Notes: generated from the sequence alone by a model not told the origin. A stretch of 64,000 bases of DNA from Macrothele yani (GCA_039090855.1 CM077011.1:22259001-22323000); one strand, 5' to 3'. Numbered from the stretch's first letter, positions 31,321 through 42,404 are shown. Translations and numbers: made by a program.

Positions 31321-32265
31321 CACCTGCTGTAAAGACTATGCTCAGCTTTCTTCTTGGGCGAAGCAGCTGGGTGTGATCTTCATTGATTACCTTCACAAGG
31401 GGTCTAGCATGAGGAATCTGAGATATAAATTTCATTCGAATAGCGCGATTCCTCCTTAGTATTGTAATTTTAAACAGTGGTGTATAAAGCTAAACGGTGA
31501 AGAAAAAATGTTTCAACGATAGTTGTTATTCAGAAATCATACATTCGTGTGACACCGGTGAATGAATAAACCTTTCTCTTTCTTCCCTTTTTTTTTTTAC
31601 TGCCCTCTCGTAACATTTGCGATTTAATCGTCAATACTTAGAAAACAAGTTTACTTCAAACATGAAATTGCAAATTAAGGTTTCCTTCCCTAAGATGCAT
31701 GAGCACTTACTGTATGCAGCTATTTAAAAAAAAATAGGAAGTGCGGTTGTTTTCGAAGCAAGCCCATTGTAGTAATTATCTATTGAGCTGAAGAAAATGA
31801 CAGGTTGGAAAGAATCCTCGAATGAAACGCAAATAATAGCCATTAGGAATCAATTGCTTCAGTCGAAACTGAGAAAATACGGTTCCGTCGCCATCTGTTT
31901 CCATTGATATCTCTGTGGAATGGCAAATCAATATAACCGACCTGAAGGTTACAAACCAGATTCCAGATACGTTAGTTCTGTCAATCGTCAAAGGCTTTGA
32001 AAATATTTAGAGACAGCAGTGAGTTGCAGGGTTTATGTCCGCAACAGGCTGGTAAGTAAACTGAATTGAGGTGAAAGAAAATCGCAAAAATTATTGGAGC
32101 TGTTCAATATTTTTTAACAACACGAAGCCAAATATTTCAGTTACTATACACTTTCCTTTCAATTCATAAGACATAATGAAAATACATTAAAAATATTTTC
32201 CATTTTTAGCATATGACAAAAATAGATGCAGCGTTTTCACACACGTGTACACGCGCACGCACATA
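31321..32265. other. unassigned spacer
   Basis: No recognisable gene, element or tandem repeat. Short A and T runs near 31590 and 31725. Confidence 0.4.
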
Positions 32266-33420
32266 AGAGGTGGGATCGAAAAGTTCGGAGACTTGGCGTA
32301 CAGTTACTTACCTTGAGTACTTTAAAATACCGATGCACAACCACCTTCAAAATAATCCCCTAGGGCAAAGCTTCGGAAAGTATTGCCGTAGGCTATGTTT
32401 TGCAACCCTTCACAGTGTCTCCTGAGTTGCTGTTTTTACCTCATTTGTTGAAACAAAATGATGCCCTTGCAGATTTCGTTTCATCAGTGGAAAGAGGTAA
32501 AAATCGCAGGGAGGCAAATCGGGTGAATAGGCGGGATGTGGAAGCACAGGCGCGTTGTCATGGAGATGGTACCGTTGTACACTTCGCGACATCTCCGACA
32601 GTTTACGACGAATTGACTCCGGTAAGGGATGCAAAATATCCAGATAATGTTCCTTGTTAACTGTTGTAGCCTCAGGAATAAATTTGCAGTGGACAATGCC
32701 ATGAGAATAAAAAAAACCCTCCAGCAAGACTTTCTCTTTGCTGCGATCCTGTCTGAATGTCTTTGATTGCGGTGAAGCTGGTGATTTCCATGTTGAAGAA
32801 GCACGCTTTGGCTGAATATCAAACAAGTAGCACCACGTTTCGTCAGCTGTGATGATGTTATCCAAAAACGTAGAATCGCTATCGGCTTTGTCGATTAATT
32901 CGCCCGATATCCGCATTCGTTCATCCTTTTGTTCGGAGGTCAAAAAGCGAGGGACAATGTGCTGGCACACGCGGTGCGTGTTAAGATCCTTCGCCATAGT
33001 GCGCTGGCATATGGTATCCGATAAAATAGTCGCGTTAGCGATTTCCTCAATGGTTCAGCGACGATCCTGACGAACACACTGCGCCACCATCGTAATGTTT
33101 TCCTCACTCCCTACAGTCCCAGGTCGACCCCATCGCTCATTGTCTGCGACGGATTCTCAGCCCTCTTTGAAACGCCTATACCACTCGCATACCTTCGATC
33201 TCACCATCGTAGAGTGACCGTACACCTTCAATCTCGCCATCGTTGAGTGACCGTACGTCTTCGAAAGCATTTCTAAGGTGTCTGCAGCTGTTTTACCCAA
33301 ACACTAACAAAATTTAATGTTAGAGCGTTGCTCTCCGAAAGCCATATTTCTCACATCGCAGAAGACAGACGACTAACCACAGCAGCAAACGTCTGCGCGC
33401 GCACTCCAATCACTTTTTAT
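32266..33420 (-). pseudogene. mariner element relic with deleted catalytic middle
   Basis: Minus strand. The gene starts near 33345 (MAFGEQRSNIKFC, then a TAG), followed by LGKTAADTLEML, CEWYRRFKEG (stop), NERWGRPGT, then TMAKDLNTHRVCQHIVPRFLT and an IITADETW motif (first Asp) near 32850. KVLLEGFFYSHGIVHCKF and PHPAYSPDLPPCDFYLFP (third Asp) follow. HDNAP (second Asp) is joined directly to VLPHPAYSP, so about 20 residues between the second and third Asp are deleted. The 3' end has a possible terminal repeat gaggtgggatcgaaaagttc near 32267; its partner near 33420 is not clear. DD34D mariner by motif order. Confidence 0.7.
33194..33262. repeat. 33-bp direct duplication in mariner N-terminus
   Basis: The block 'catcgtagagtgaccgtaca' with its flanks 'tcgatctcac' recurs as 'catcgttgagtgaccgtacg' with 'tcaatctcgc', 33 bases apart. 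It lies in the first helix-turn-helix region of the mariner relic. The unit is a multiple of three and keeps the frame. Confidence 0.75.
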
Positions 33421-33589
33421 GAGCTAAACCATTCTGACTACGGAGGGAAGGGATGTATGTATTTCAGACGCCGTAACTTTTAACTACAGGCTTGCGTTCT
33501 CACGGGTGGACGTTGTCTCCGAGGTTTTGGATCCTACTTCGTATATACTGTATGTATACATACAGAGGACTTTCACACATTTTCAGAAC

Positions 33590-34100
33590 GTTTTTGATAA
33601 GAAATTACAGAAAATAAAAGTAGTTCAAAGAAATGAAACTGGAAACAGCGTGTTACATAAACACGAAAGAAACGTTTGCTGGACTTAAATATCGTCTGGT
33701 AAGAAAATGGCGCACGTAAACAAGCTGCAGGTAGAAGGTTATGGTTTGGCTTTTAAGGAAATATTCCTATTCTGTAGTTGAAAAACGCTTTGAAAATCAT
33801 GGGATTAGCATTTTAAAGTGTGAAATAAGCAATGTTACTAATAACAGATGTAACAATTCAACAGGAAAAAGAACAGCAAACGAATATCCAAAGAATGCAC
33901 GTACTTTTACGACTATCGCAAAAGTAAGGTTTCTGGTGTTAAAAGAAAATCCACCGACCCAAAGAACAATCGCCGAATCGTTAAAAATATCTAAATCAAC
34001 TGTAAATAAGGTAATAAAAAATATTTGAATCTGGAAAAAAAAAAAACGTAATGTTCACCGCTTTTAACAAACACGTAGCTGAGCGCAGAACACGGTGTAG
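33590..34100 (+). pseudogene. mariner/Tc1-superfamily transposase N-terminus relic
   Basis: One frame from about 33708 reads MAHVNKLQVEGYGLAFKEIF, then after a frameshift YSVVEKRFENHGISI and, from about 33855, GKRTANEYPKNARTFTT and NPPTQRTIAESLKISKSTVNKVI. The last stretch is a clear helix-turn-helix of the kind that begins Tc1/mariner transposases. After an A-run at 34035-34046 a fragment KHVAERRTRC fits the next segment. No catalytic domain was found. The exact family is uncertain; a less common mariner-related group is possible. Confidence 0.45.
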
Positions 34101-34424
34101 ACTCGATGACTGGAGTCGAAAAACTACAGTCATCCCTTTCCTCCAGATACAGCAAGAAACTGGATGCCACGAGATTTGAACCAGTTCGTCAAATAATGCT
34201 GCGTTTTCTCCCACGGTACCGCGTGCCCAACCAACATGACGCTTTGTTCCTGTGAATGAATACTTACATTATAATCTACTCATTTATTAACCTAGTCATC
34301 AGCGCGTTCAAATTGTTGATGCATTCTTTTATTCCGTTTGCTGTCTACCTTCCTTGAAAAAGCTATCTGGTTGATAAGCGAAAGATTAGAAACTTAGATT
34401 TCTATTCTACGCCAAGAAATTTGG

Positions 34425-34775
34425 ATCACTAGTAAAGTTATACTATGTGAAAATCCTCCAAATACGTGGCTTCAGTAAAATAAATAATTATATCGCTCTT
34501 TCCACGTTCTAGAAACAAATAGCAACTGAAAAATTGTTTTCAGCCGCCGCTGTAGAATCGAACCCCGGATCTCTCGATTATCTAGCCAACCGCGTTAAGC
34601 TTTACACTACGGTGGCCAACAATCCACGGTGCTATGTGTATTTTTAAGTCAGTTTCTGACTTCTGACATCATAATTCCGTAGGATGGGCTTTTCGGTTTC
34701 TATGTGTTTCTAGAACGTGGAAAGAGCGATATAATTATTTATTTTACTGACGCCACGTATTTGGAGGATTTTCAA
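34425..34775. repeat. inverted repeat of tRNA-like SINE family S2
   Basis: Positions 34425-34688 hold a reverse copy and 34693-34775 a partial forward copy, so 34447-34525 pairs with 34693-34772 ('ctttccacgttctagaaaca' against 'tgtttctagaacgtggaaag'). The reverse copy contains the tRNA-like head: on the minus strand 'gtagtgtaaagcttaacgcg' and the B-box 'ggggttcgattct'. A full forward copy lies at 34878-35110. Confidence 0.75.
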
Positions 34776-34877
34776 CTTTGATCTTGCCCTTTGGAGTTAA
34801 TTGCTATAATATATATATATATATAATGCTATAATATATATAGCCAGTGCCGTTGTTAATGCCCACCAGATGGAGAC

Positions 34878-35110
34878 GTCTCAGTAGCTGAGCCCATCTT
34901 ACGGATTTATGATGTCACAAGCTGACTTAAAAATACCCATAGCACCGTGGATTGTTGGTCACCGTTGTGTAAAGCTTAACGCGGTCGGCTAGATAATCGA
35001 GAGATCCGTGGTTCGATTCCACGGCGGCGGCTGAAAACAATTTTTTCGGTTGCTATGTGTTCCTAGAACGTGGAAAGAGTGATATGATTATTTATTTTAA
35101 AGTTATACTA
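34878..35110 (+). mobile_element. tRNA-derived SINE, family S2, full copy
   Basis: The tRNA-like head runs from about 34968 to 35035 with 'gtgtaaagcttaacgcggtc' in A-box position and 'gtggttcgattccacg' as a canonical B-box with a good T-arm (cgtgg/ccacg). It is followed by the shared body 'gctgaaaacaattttttcgg' and 'cctagaacgtggaaagagtg'. The upstream shared part starts at agcccatcttacggatttat, so the head is internal, which is unusual. An AT microsatellite lies between this copy and the inverted pair (34809-34846). It could be a tRNA pseudogene carried in a larger repeat rather than a true SINE. Confidence 0.65.
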
Positions 35111-35344
35111 TTTTCAGTACAGTTGGTGTACAGTTCCTGTTTATTAATTAAATTACTTTGCATAAACAAAAGTGAAAATTAATTGTGACGCAATATTTTT
35201 AACCATTGGATTACTTTTGCAATAAACACACATGTACGTGATTCCTTTTTTTGTACTAATAAGAAGAAATATAAAATGGCCGTTCCATAAAAACTGAGAG
35301 TAAAATCACACAAAATGAAGAAAAACAGGTACAACAAAATATAT

Positions 35345-35600
35345 GTTATTCCTGATCAAAGTATCTTCCCTTGGATGATATGCAACGGTCCTATCGTTCA
35401 GTCCACTTTTCAAAGCATGTGGCGAAGGCATTTTGTGGATGCTGCTTTAGCGACCCCTGTACAGCTTGAATGACGTCAGCATCTGTGTTTAATGTTGCGT
35501 CACAGAACTTCTCCTTCATTGTTGGAAACAATCAGACATCGCACGGGGCGGCGTCAGAACTGTAGGCAGGCAACTCGCTGACGCTGAATCCTGAGCGTGT
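35345..35600 (-). pseudogene. mariner transposase C-terminal relic
   Basis: On the minus strand, from about 35585: FSVSELPAYSSDAAPCD (third-Asp region, PYSPDLAPCD in intact proteins), then FPTMKEKFCDATLNTDADVIQAVQ and an FEKWTER.DRCISSKGRYFD-like end near 35360. This is the last about 80 residues of a mariner transposase. Stops are few, but the fragment has no upstream portion. Confidence 0.6.
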
Positions 35601-35690
35601 TTAAACAGAGTTCTTGCCAAAGTATGTGGATCTGTCATGCTGTGAGTTGTTTTGATGGTTGTGAATTAGGCCCACTATTACAGGTAAGGA

Positions 35691-36540
35691 ATACAATGAA
35701 TCACCCTGCTTACAGATAAATTTTAGAAAATTACGTGTTTCATTTTGCACAACATTTCCAGGATTAGCATCAAGTAATTTACCGATTTAACTGGATGATA
35801 ACTATAAGGTTCATAGAACTAAAACCATTATGGATTGGTGTGAAGAGCATGGTTCGACTTTGGGACACATGAACCTGTCAGCTAAATTGCCAGATTTAAA
35901 TCCCTATCGAGAATTTATGGGACGATAAAATGAATCAACCTGCTTACAGAGAAAGTTTAGACAATTACGTGCTTCGTTTTGCACAACATTTCCAAGTTTC
36001 TCATCAAGTAACTTATCCGATTTAACTGGTTTATAACTACTATATAAGGTTCATAGAGCTAAAACCATTATGGATTGCTGTGCAGAGCATGGCACAACTA
36101 TACGACAAATGGACTGGTCAGCTAAATCCCTCTCGAGAATGTATGAGACCATACAATGAATCAACCTCCTTACAGAGTAAGTTAAGACAACTACGTGTTT
36201 CGTTTTGCACAACATTCCCACGTTTCTCATCAAGTAACTTATCCGATTTAACTGGATGACAACTTTAAGGTTCATAGAGCTATAACCATTATGGATTGCT
36301 GTGAAAAACATGGTACAACTATAGGACACATGGACTGGTCAGCTAAATCGCCTGATTTAAATCCCTCTCGAGAATGTATGGGACCACCTTGAACGAAGTA
36401 CCCCAGGAATCTCAATGAATTGGAATACAAACTCTTCTTAGAATGGTCAAAAATTGACTCAAGTGTTTTAAATCAACTTGTTGAATCTCTTGCAGCAAAA
36501 ATTGATGCTGTGATTTCTGCACATGGTGATGTAACTAAGT
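35691..36540 (+). pseudogene. Tc1-like transposase C-terminus with triplicated catalytic segment
   Basis: Three tandem units begin at 35691, 35925 and 36151 (spacing 234 and 226) and end near 36388. Each contains a segment reading KVHRTKTIMDWCEEHG and then SAKLPDLNPYRE or a variant, matching the stretch from the second Asp to the Glu of Tc1 transposases; the DN motif itself is eroded. After the third unit the C-terminus follows: LNELEYKLFLEWSKIDSSVLNQLVESL and KIDAVISAHGDVTK with a stop at 36539-36541. The end matches Tc1 proteins, whose last residues form a basic AVI.ARG.TRY-type motif. No 5' half is present. Confidence 0.7.
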
Positions 36541-36547
36541 AGTAAAC

Positions 36548-36818
36548 GTAATGCTATTATTGGCATATTTTCACTGCATTCCATGTAAATACTTTCTTCA
36601 AAAATCTTGAAAATTTTCATCGTCCTGGAGAGGGAATCGAACTCGTATCTCCGGATTTCCAGTCGAGCATGCTAGTCATTACACTACCCAGGACAAGGAA
36701 ATTCCAAGCAATTTGCGGGTTCGATTCCCGCTCCAGAACGACGAAAATGTTCAAGTTTTCTGAAGGAAGTATTTACATGGAGTGCAGTGAAAATATGCCA
36801 ATAATTGCATTACAATGC
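36548..36818. repeat. inverted repeat of tRNA-like family S3
   Basis: Left arm from about 36548 ('ttattggcatattttcactg', 'ccatgtaaatactttcttca', 'tcatcgtcctggagagggaa') is matched by the reverse complement of the right arm to about 36818 ('cgctccagaacgacgaaaat', 'aagtatttacatggagtgca', 'cagtgaaaatatgccaataa'). The left copy on the minus strand reads a tRNA-like sequence with a 7-bp acceptor-like pairing (gtcctgg / ccaggac) and a B-box 'gagttcgattccct'. A third copy lies at 5588-5700. Confidence 0.75.
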
Positions 36819-38162
36819 TTACCATGTATTTATGAAAAATTATTTTTTCGGTGAAATTCGTTTCCTTATTGTATATCTAGTAAAAGTAAATTTCTGGATG
36901 TGAATATTTTTTTGTCCGGTGTATGCACATAAAAATATGCGCATTAAAAACGCCAACACAAATATGGCAAATAAAAAACTAACGTTGTAGAACATCCTGA
37001 AAAGACGCCCAAAAATTGAATATATTTATTTATTTATGCTTATTTTGTTCTCAGTGTCAAACATTTCTGCAAAGCGGCGAGGATTTCTTTTCAAAGAATT
37101 ATCAGTGTTATCGATCTATCTGGCAGCAATATGTCTCAGTTTTACTTCCTGCCTTGCATTCCGCTAACTAGATTAAATTTTGCTTCTCCCAAAAAACTTT
37201 TTTGTTTCCTTTCTTAGTCCCTAAGATCACACAGATATCTTTCTCTTTCCTGAAGCCTCCCCAAACTTCGTGAGCATCCATTTCGAGCGAAAGCATTAAG
37301 GGATAAGAAAAAAATTATTACCTGGAGTTCTACTGTATGAATATGAAGAACATTTGGAGAAAGAAAGCAGAAGACGACTATGTGTGGAGCGGAAAAGAAG
37401 ATGGATGGAACGAGAAGAAATTTTTAAGACGGATCATTTTCGGTATCATTGGTTTTTACGTTTTCCTGTGCGGAGAGCAGAGGGTGTGGTGGATGTATGT
37501 TGAATGATGAATGGCGTGTCAAGAGAGCGTCCTCTTAGGCGTACACTGGCAAGCCTTCCACCGTGAAAACAACGGCAGAACCAGAGTATTTTTCATTGGA
37601 ATTCAGGTCCGACTTGGCCACTGTTCGTTGCTGGGGTGGACAAGAAAACTCCGAGACGTCGAACTCTCCCGTGGTGCAAAAAGACAAATTTGAACTTAAA
37701 TGGTGCAATACTTTGAGAAACGGAGCAAGACATATATGCCAGAAAGCAAGGCTGCCAAAGTTCACGAGAATTTTAATAATTCAGTTTCAAATGACTTGCT
37801 CCGTGTGAAGTCCTTAGAATTTTAGTAAACAATTTACGATTCATTGGAAGTTTAGCAAACTTCCTCTTTGTGAAAAGAATTCAAAATGTTTTGCATTGGA
37901 ATTGAGATCCGATCTGCTTGCTCCATGCACAAAGATAACATGGAATTTATTCAAAATTTGAAAATAATTGCTGCATTTTAAGCAGAAAGCAAGAAGTATA
38001 GGACAGAAATGAATTTTCTTTCAAACTACTCCTTTGCTTCTGTTTCTGATTATCCATACTTGGGGGACAATCTGTGCCCTTGCACTTCTCTTTTCCGTTT
38101 CCAGACAGGGGATACAGTGAGACTGCAAAGATGTACCCTTCGTAACGGGCAATAGTCTGAAA
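36819..38162. other. unassigned spacer
   Basis: No gene or element recognised. A weak direct similarity exists between about 37590-37770 and 37895-38000 (shared 'ttggaattcaggtccgac' / 'ttggaattgagatccgat' and a 'gcagaaagcaag' motif), suggesting an old duplication. Confidence 0.35.
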
Positions 38163-39029
38163 ATCTCTCCCTCCCTCTCTCTCTCTCTCTCTCCTTCTCT
38201 CCCTCCTCCATCCCTCTCTCTCTCTCTCTTCCCTCCCTCCCTCCTTCCCTCCTCCCCCTCTCTCTCTCTGTCCTTCTCTCCCTCCTCCATCCCTCTCTCT
38301 CTCTCCTTCCCTCCCTCCTCCTTCCCTCGCTCCCTCACTCTCTCTCTCCTTCTCTCCCTCCCTCCCTCCCTCTCTCTCCCTCCTCCATCCCTCTCTCTCT
38401 TCCCTCCCTCCTCCCTCCCTCCCTCTCTCTCTCTCTCTCTCTCTCCCTCCCTCCTTTATCCCTCTCTCTCTCTCCTTCCCTCCCTCCTCCCTCCCTCTCT
38501 CTCCTTCCCTCCCTCCCTCCCTCCCTCTCTCTCTCCTCCTCTCCCTCCTCCATCCCCCTCTCTCTCCTCCTCTCCCTCCTCCATCCCCCTCTCTCCTTCC
38601 CTCCCTCCCTCCCTCCCTCTCTCTCTCTCCTCCTCTCCCTCCCTCCTTTATCCCTCTCTCTCTCTCCTCCCTCCCCCTCCCTCTCCCTCTCCTTCTCTCT
38701 CTCCTTCCCTCTCTCTCCCTCCCTCCTTTATCCCTCTCTCTCCCTCTCCTTCCCTCCCTCCTCCTTCCCTCGCTCTCTCTCTCTCTCCTTCCCTCCCCCT
38801 CTATCTCTCTCCTTCTCTCCCTCCTCCATCCCTCTGTCTCTCCTTCCCTCCCTCCTCCCTCCCTCTCTCTCCCTCTCCTTCTCTCTCTCCTTCCCTCCCT
38901 CCCTCCTTCTCTCCCTCCCTCCCTCCCTCTCTCTCTCTCTCCTCTCTCTCTCTCCCTCCCTCCCTCTCCCTCCCTCCCTCCCTCCTCTCTCTCTCCTTCC
39001 TAGCTCCCTCTCTCTCTCTCTCTCTCTCT
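38163..39029. repeat. CT/CCCT polypyrimidine tract
   Basis: About 870 bases made almost entirely of C and T on the plus strand, mixing (ct)n and (ccct)n blocks with 'cctcctccat' and 'tcctttatccctctct' interruptions that recur with loose periodicity. The complementary strand yields long Arg/Glu/Gly-rich open frames, which are artefacts of the repeat. Mirror-symmetric polypurine tracts of this kind can form triplex DNA. Confidence 0.95.
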
Positions 39030-39119
39030 TCAAACTCTATCAGGATATTAGACATTCGGTTAAAAAAGAAAGCACTGCTTCTTACGAAGTCTTAACAATT
39101 TAAGAAAGCATTTCCCATT

Positions 39120-39268
39120 TGCTGGAATTGTTTGTGAGCAACTCTATGTGCTGTCAGCAGTCGTCCGTTCCTAATTCAGGGCCACTGGTTCCAGGGAATG
39201 GAGAGAGCCAGTGTCATAAAAAAAGAAAACATCCATGCCTCATCGGGATTTGAACCCGGACCCATCTT
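39120..39268 (-). mobile_element. tRNA-derived SINE, family S1, copy f (partial)
   Basis: Reverse copy: 'gtgagcaactctatgtgctg', 'cagtcgtccgttcctaattc', 'ggaatggagagagccagtgt' and the B-box complement 'gggatttgaacccgg' near 39248. The tRNA-like head is cut soon after the B-box and the A-tail side lacks a T-run. Confidence 0.7.
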
Positions 39269-39349
39269 TTATTTGGAATGTCCACAAACTTAACTTTCAT
39301 GAAAAGCCTTCTTAGTAAATATTCATTTAAATTCTTGTTAGACTTGCTA

Positions 39350-40275
39350 TTAAAGATTTCTGGATTAGGAATATGTCGGAAGCCAAACTCGCTGACGTTG
39401 CTTGGGCCTCCGACATTTAACCCTTTAACCGGCTGGAATGAATTAGCTCGGGGTTAGCAAACATGTTTGAAATCAGCTCGAACTAAATTTTCGCTGTCTA
39501 AGAAGTGGCCCGAACTCGACAGGAACGAGTGTACTTGGACATCAGAAATGTTGCTTTTGCCGTAGGTTTGTCATTTAAAGTGGTCATTTACGGGGAAGGA
39601 TCTTCCTTAATCCTTCATATCATATTACCTTTTCTCCCAAAAATACTACAAAAGTGACGAAGAACCTAAGAAAGAAGAGAAAAATGTATTAGATTAACTT
39701 GTTTCTGCAAAGTGGCATGATATCCATGTCAGTGGGACTAGCACTTCCCAATAATTCCTTGTGTCATGGCGCAGAAAATAAAGCACTATAAGGGAATTGC
39801 GCTAAAGACTATAAGACTAAGGACCTGAAGGGTGCACCTATTCCCAGCGACAGATATACAGTCGATTCCTGTGAGATGAGAGAGTGAAAGGAATGGTTTT
39901 CCCATAGCTTTCGTATAACTCGACTACTATATCAATACTTCTGTTTCAGGAGGGCAGAAAATTTTGGGCAACATTTAGTTCAGATACATCGTCCGCTTAA
40001 AGGGTTAACCTGGATGTGATTTACGGTGCTGTTGCCAAGCTGTTGGGCTGTACGAGCCTGACAGTCTACGTCGACATCGGTCATCAATGCCGTGTTGTCG
40101 GCCATTTTTTGGTCTCTGGGAGCTGGTGCGTCCGTCTATAGAATACTCGCAGTACGCCTTTGATACGGTTGGGATACCGTAGGGTTCTCACCACTTGAGC
40201 GATAGAATGACCCATCTGTCTTGCGCCGCCAATTCGTCCGCAATCAAAGTCGCTCCGATCACCACATTTACCCAT
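39350..40275 (-). pseudogene. Tc1-like transposase N-terminal relic, split by a MITE
   Basis: Starts near 40275 with MGKCGDRSDFDCGRIGGARQMGHSIAQVVRTL (HTH), stops after WPTTRH, and continues in another frame as DRCRRRLSGSYSPTAWQQHRKS to 40009. After the MITE (39421-40004) it continues at 39416 as NVGGPSNVSEFGFRHIPN. The order matches the DNA-binding half of Tc1 proteins. No catalytic half is present to the left, where S1 copy f lies. Confidence 0.6.
39417..40008. mobile_element. piggyBac-like MITE with TTAA target site
   Basis: TTAA occurs on both sides (39417-39420 and 40005-40008). The element body begins CCCTTTAACCGG and ends CCGCTTAAAGGG, forming a short inverted repeat that starts CCC, as is typical of piggyBac-type elements. 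The 584-base interior has no recognised coding sequence. It splits a Tc1 coding relic whose reading resumes on the other side, which supports the borders. Called non-autonomous; family by termini only. Confidence 0.7.
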
Positions 40276-40629
40276 GTTCGTCGATTACAATAAACTGTTT
40301 TGAAGCACTACTGTCCGCCTAGTTATCACCACCGTTTCGTTTGGTTCTGTTCCACTCACCTCGGCGGAAGCCCATGTCAAATGCCCATGAAACCTATCTC
40401 TGATGTTTTGTCTACCGACTGTAGTTTCATGACATTCACGCGAGCCGTGTTGCTTCGATTTGCATAAAGACGCGCTGGTCAAAATGTTTTCGCTCCTCGG
40501 CGCGTACGTTCCTCTTACATCAGACATTTTCAATGCATTTTATTTATTTTGAGTATTTCTCTCAGATAATTTTATAGTTGTCTGGCGCTTCTGGTTCTCG
40601 CAACATTTTACTTATATTTGTTTTTAATT

Positions 40630-42330
40630 AGAACAAACCTGCATGTGTTCTACTTAGAATAGTACTTGCTTTTCCTTTGAATAATACCTGCTTTACTTAG
40701 CACAAACCCGCTTTTACTTATAATAATACCTGCTTTTACTTAGAATTATACCTGCTTTTACTTAGAATAATACCCCCTTTACTTATAATACCTGCTTTTG
40801 CTTAGAATAATACCTGCTTTTACTTAGAATAATACCTGCTTTTACTTAGCACAAACCTGCTTTTACTTAGGATAATACCTGCTTTTACTTAAAATAATAC
40901 CTGCTTTTACTTAAAATAATACCTGATTTACTTATAATACCTGCTTTTACTTAGAATAACACCTGATTTTACTTACCACAAAACTGCTTTTACGTAGAAT
41001 AATACCTTCTTTTACTTATAATACCTGCTTTGCTTAGAATAATACCTGCTTTTACTTAAAATAATACCTCCTTTACTTATAATACCTGCTTTGCTTAGAA
41101 TAATACCTGCTTTTACTTAAAATAATACCTCCTTTACTTATAATACCTGTTTTTGCTTTGAATAATACCTGATTTACTTATAATACCTGCTTTTACTTAG
41201 AATAACACCTAATTTTACTTACCACAAACCTGCTTTTACTTAGAATAATACCTGCTTTTATTTAGAATAATCATAAAGCTTTTACGTAGAATAATAATAA
41301 AGCTTTTACGTAGAATAATACCTTCTTTTACTTAGAATATCTGCTTTTACTTAAAATAATACCTCCTTTACTTATAATACCTGATTTGCTTAGAATAATA
41401 CCTGCCTTTACTTAGAATAATACCTGCTTTTATTTAGCACAAACCTGCTTTTACTTAGGATAATACCTGCCTTTATTTAGAATAATAATAAAGCTTTTAC
41501 GTAGAATAATACCTTCTTTTACTTAGAATATCTGCTTTTACTTAAAATAATACCTCCTTTACTTATAATACCTGCTTTGCTTAGAATAATACCTGCTTTT
41601 ACTTAGAATAATACCTGCTTTTATTTAGCAGAAACCTGCTTTTACTTAGGATAATACCTGCCTTTATTTAGAATAATAATAAAGCTTTTACGTAGAATAA
41701 TACCTTCTTTTACTTAGAATATCTGCTTTTACTTAAAATATCTGCTTTTACTTAAAATAATACCTCCTTTACTTATAATACCTGCTTTGCTTAGAATAAT
41801 ACCTGCTTTTACTTAAAATAATACCTCCTTTACTTATAATACCTGTTTTTGCTTTGAATAATACCTGATTTACTTATAATACCTGCTTTTACTTAGAATA
41901 ACACCTGATTTTACTTACCACAAACCTGCTTTTACTTAGGATAATACCTGCCTTTATTTAGAATAATAATAAAGCTTTTACGTAGAATAATACCTTCTTT
42001 TACTTAGAATATCTGCTTTTACTTAAAATAATACCTCATTTACTTATAATACCTGATTTGCTTAGAATAATACCTGCTTTTACTTAGAATAATACCTGCT
42101 TTTATTTAGCACAAACCTGCTTTTACTTAGGATAATACCTGCCTTTATTTAGAATAATAATAAAGCTTTTACGTAGAATAATACTTTCTTTTACTTAGAA
42201 TATCTGCTTTTGCTTAGAATAATATCTGCTTTTACGTAGAATAATACCTTCTTTTACTTAGAATATCAGCTTTTGCTTAGAATAACACCTGCTTTTACTT
42301 TGAATAATACTTGCTTTTACTTAGAATGAA
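40630..42330. repeat. 22-bp minisatellite with higher-order structure
   Basis: About 1.7 kb of the unit aataatacctgcttttactt plus 'ag' and variants (cctccttta, ccttctttta, 'agcacaaacctgc'). A longer block containing 'gaataataataaagctttta' recurs near 41280, 41480, 41670, 41960 and 42150, giving an about 190-base higher-order period with one longer interval. Strand asymmetry is strong (few G). No coding potential. Confidence 0.95.
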
Positions 42331-42404
42331 CTAAAAAACTGATTTTTAGCGGGAGAAGAGATCGCGGTGAGCTGATTCAACAGGCATCAAAATATAAGGT
42401 GAGG

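Noticed and set aside
34968..35035. Candidate tRNA gene with a good T-arm
   Set aside because: The same sequence recurs in inverted copies with a long shared flank, and a full cloverleaf could not be drawn. Treated as repeat family S2.
36636..36700. Candidate tRNA gene on the minus strand with a 7-bp acceptor-like stem
   Set aside because: The T-arm and anticodon arm pair poorly, and the sequence is shared with other copies (5588-5700, 36700-36780), so it is a tRNA-like repeat.
38021..39055. Several minus-strand open frames rich in Arg, Glu and Gly
   Set aside because: They are translations of the CT/CCCT repeat; there is no independent coding signal.
40285..40533. 82-codon minus-strand frame upstream of the Tc1 start
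   Set aside because: No recognised motif; probably the Tc1 leader region or chance.
40630..42330. CRISPR-like array (short repeats)
   Set aside because: Units are contiguous with no unique spacers, and the context is eukaryotic. The same applies to 48892-50125 and 51050-51960.
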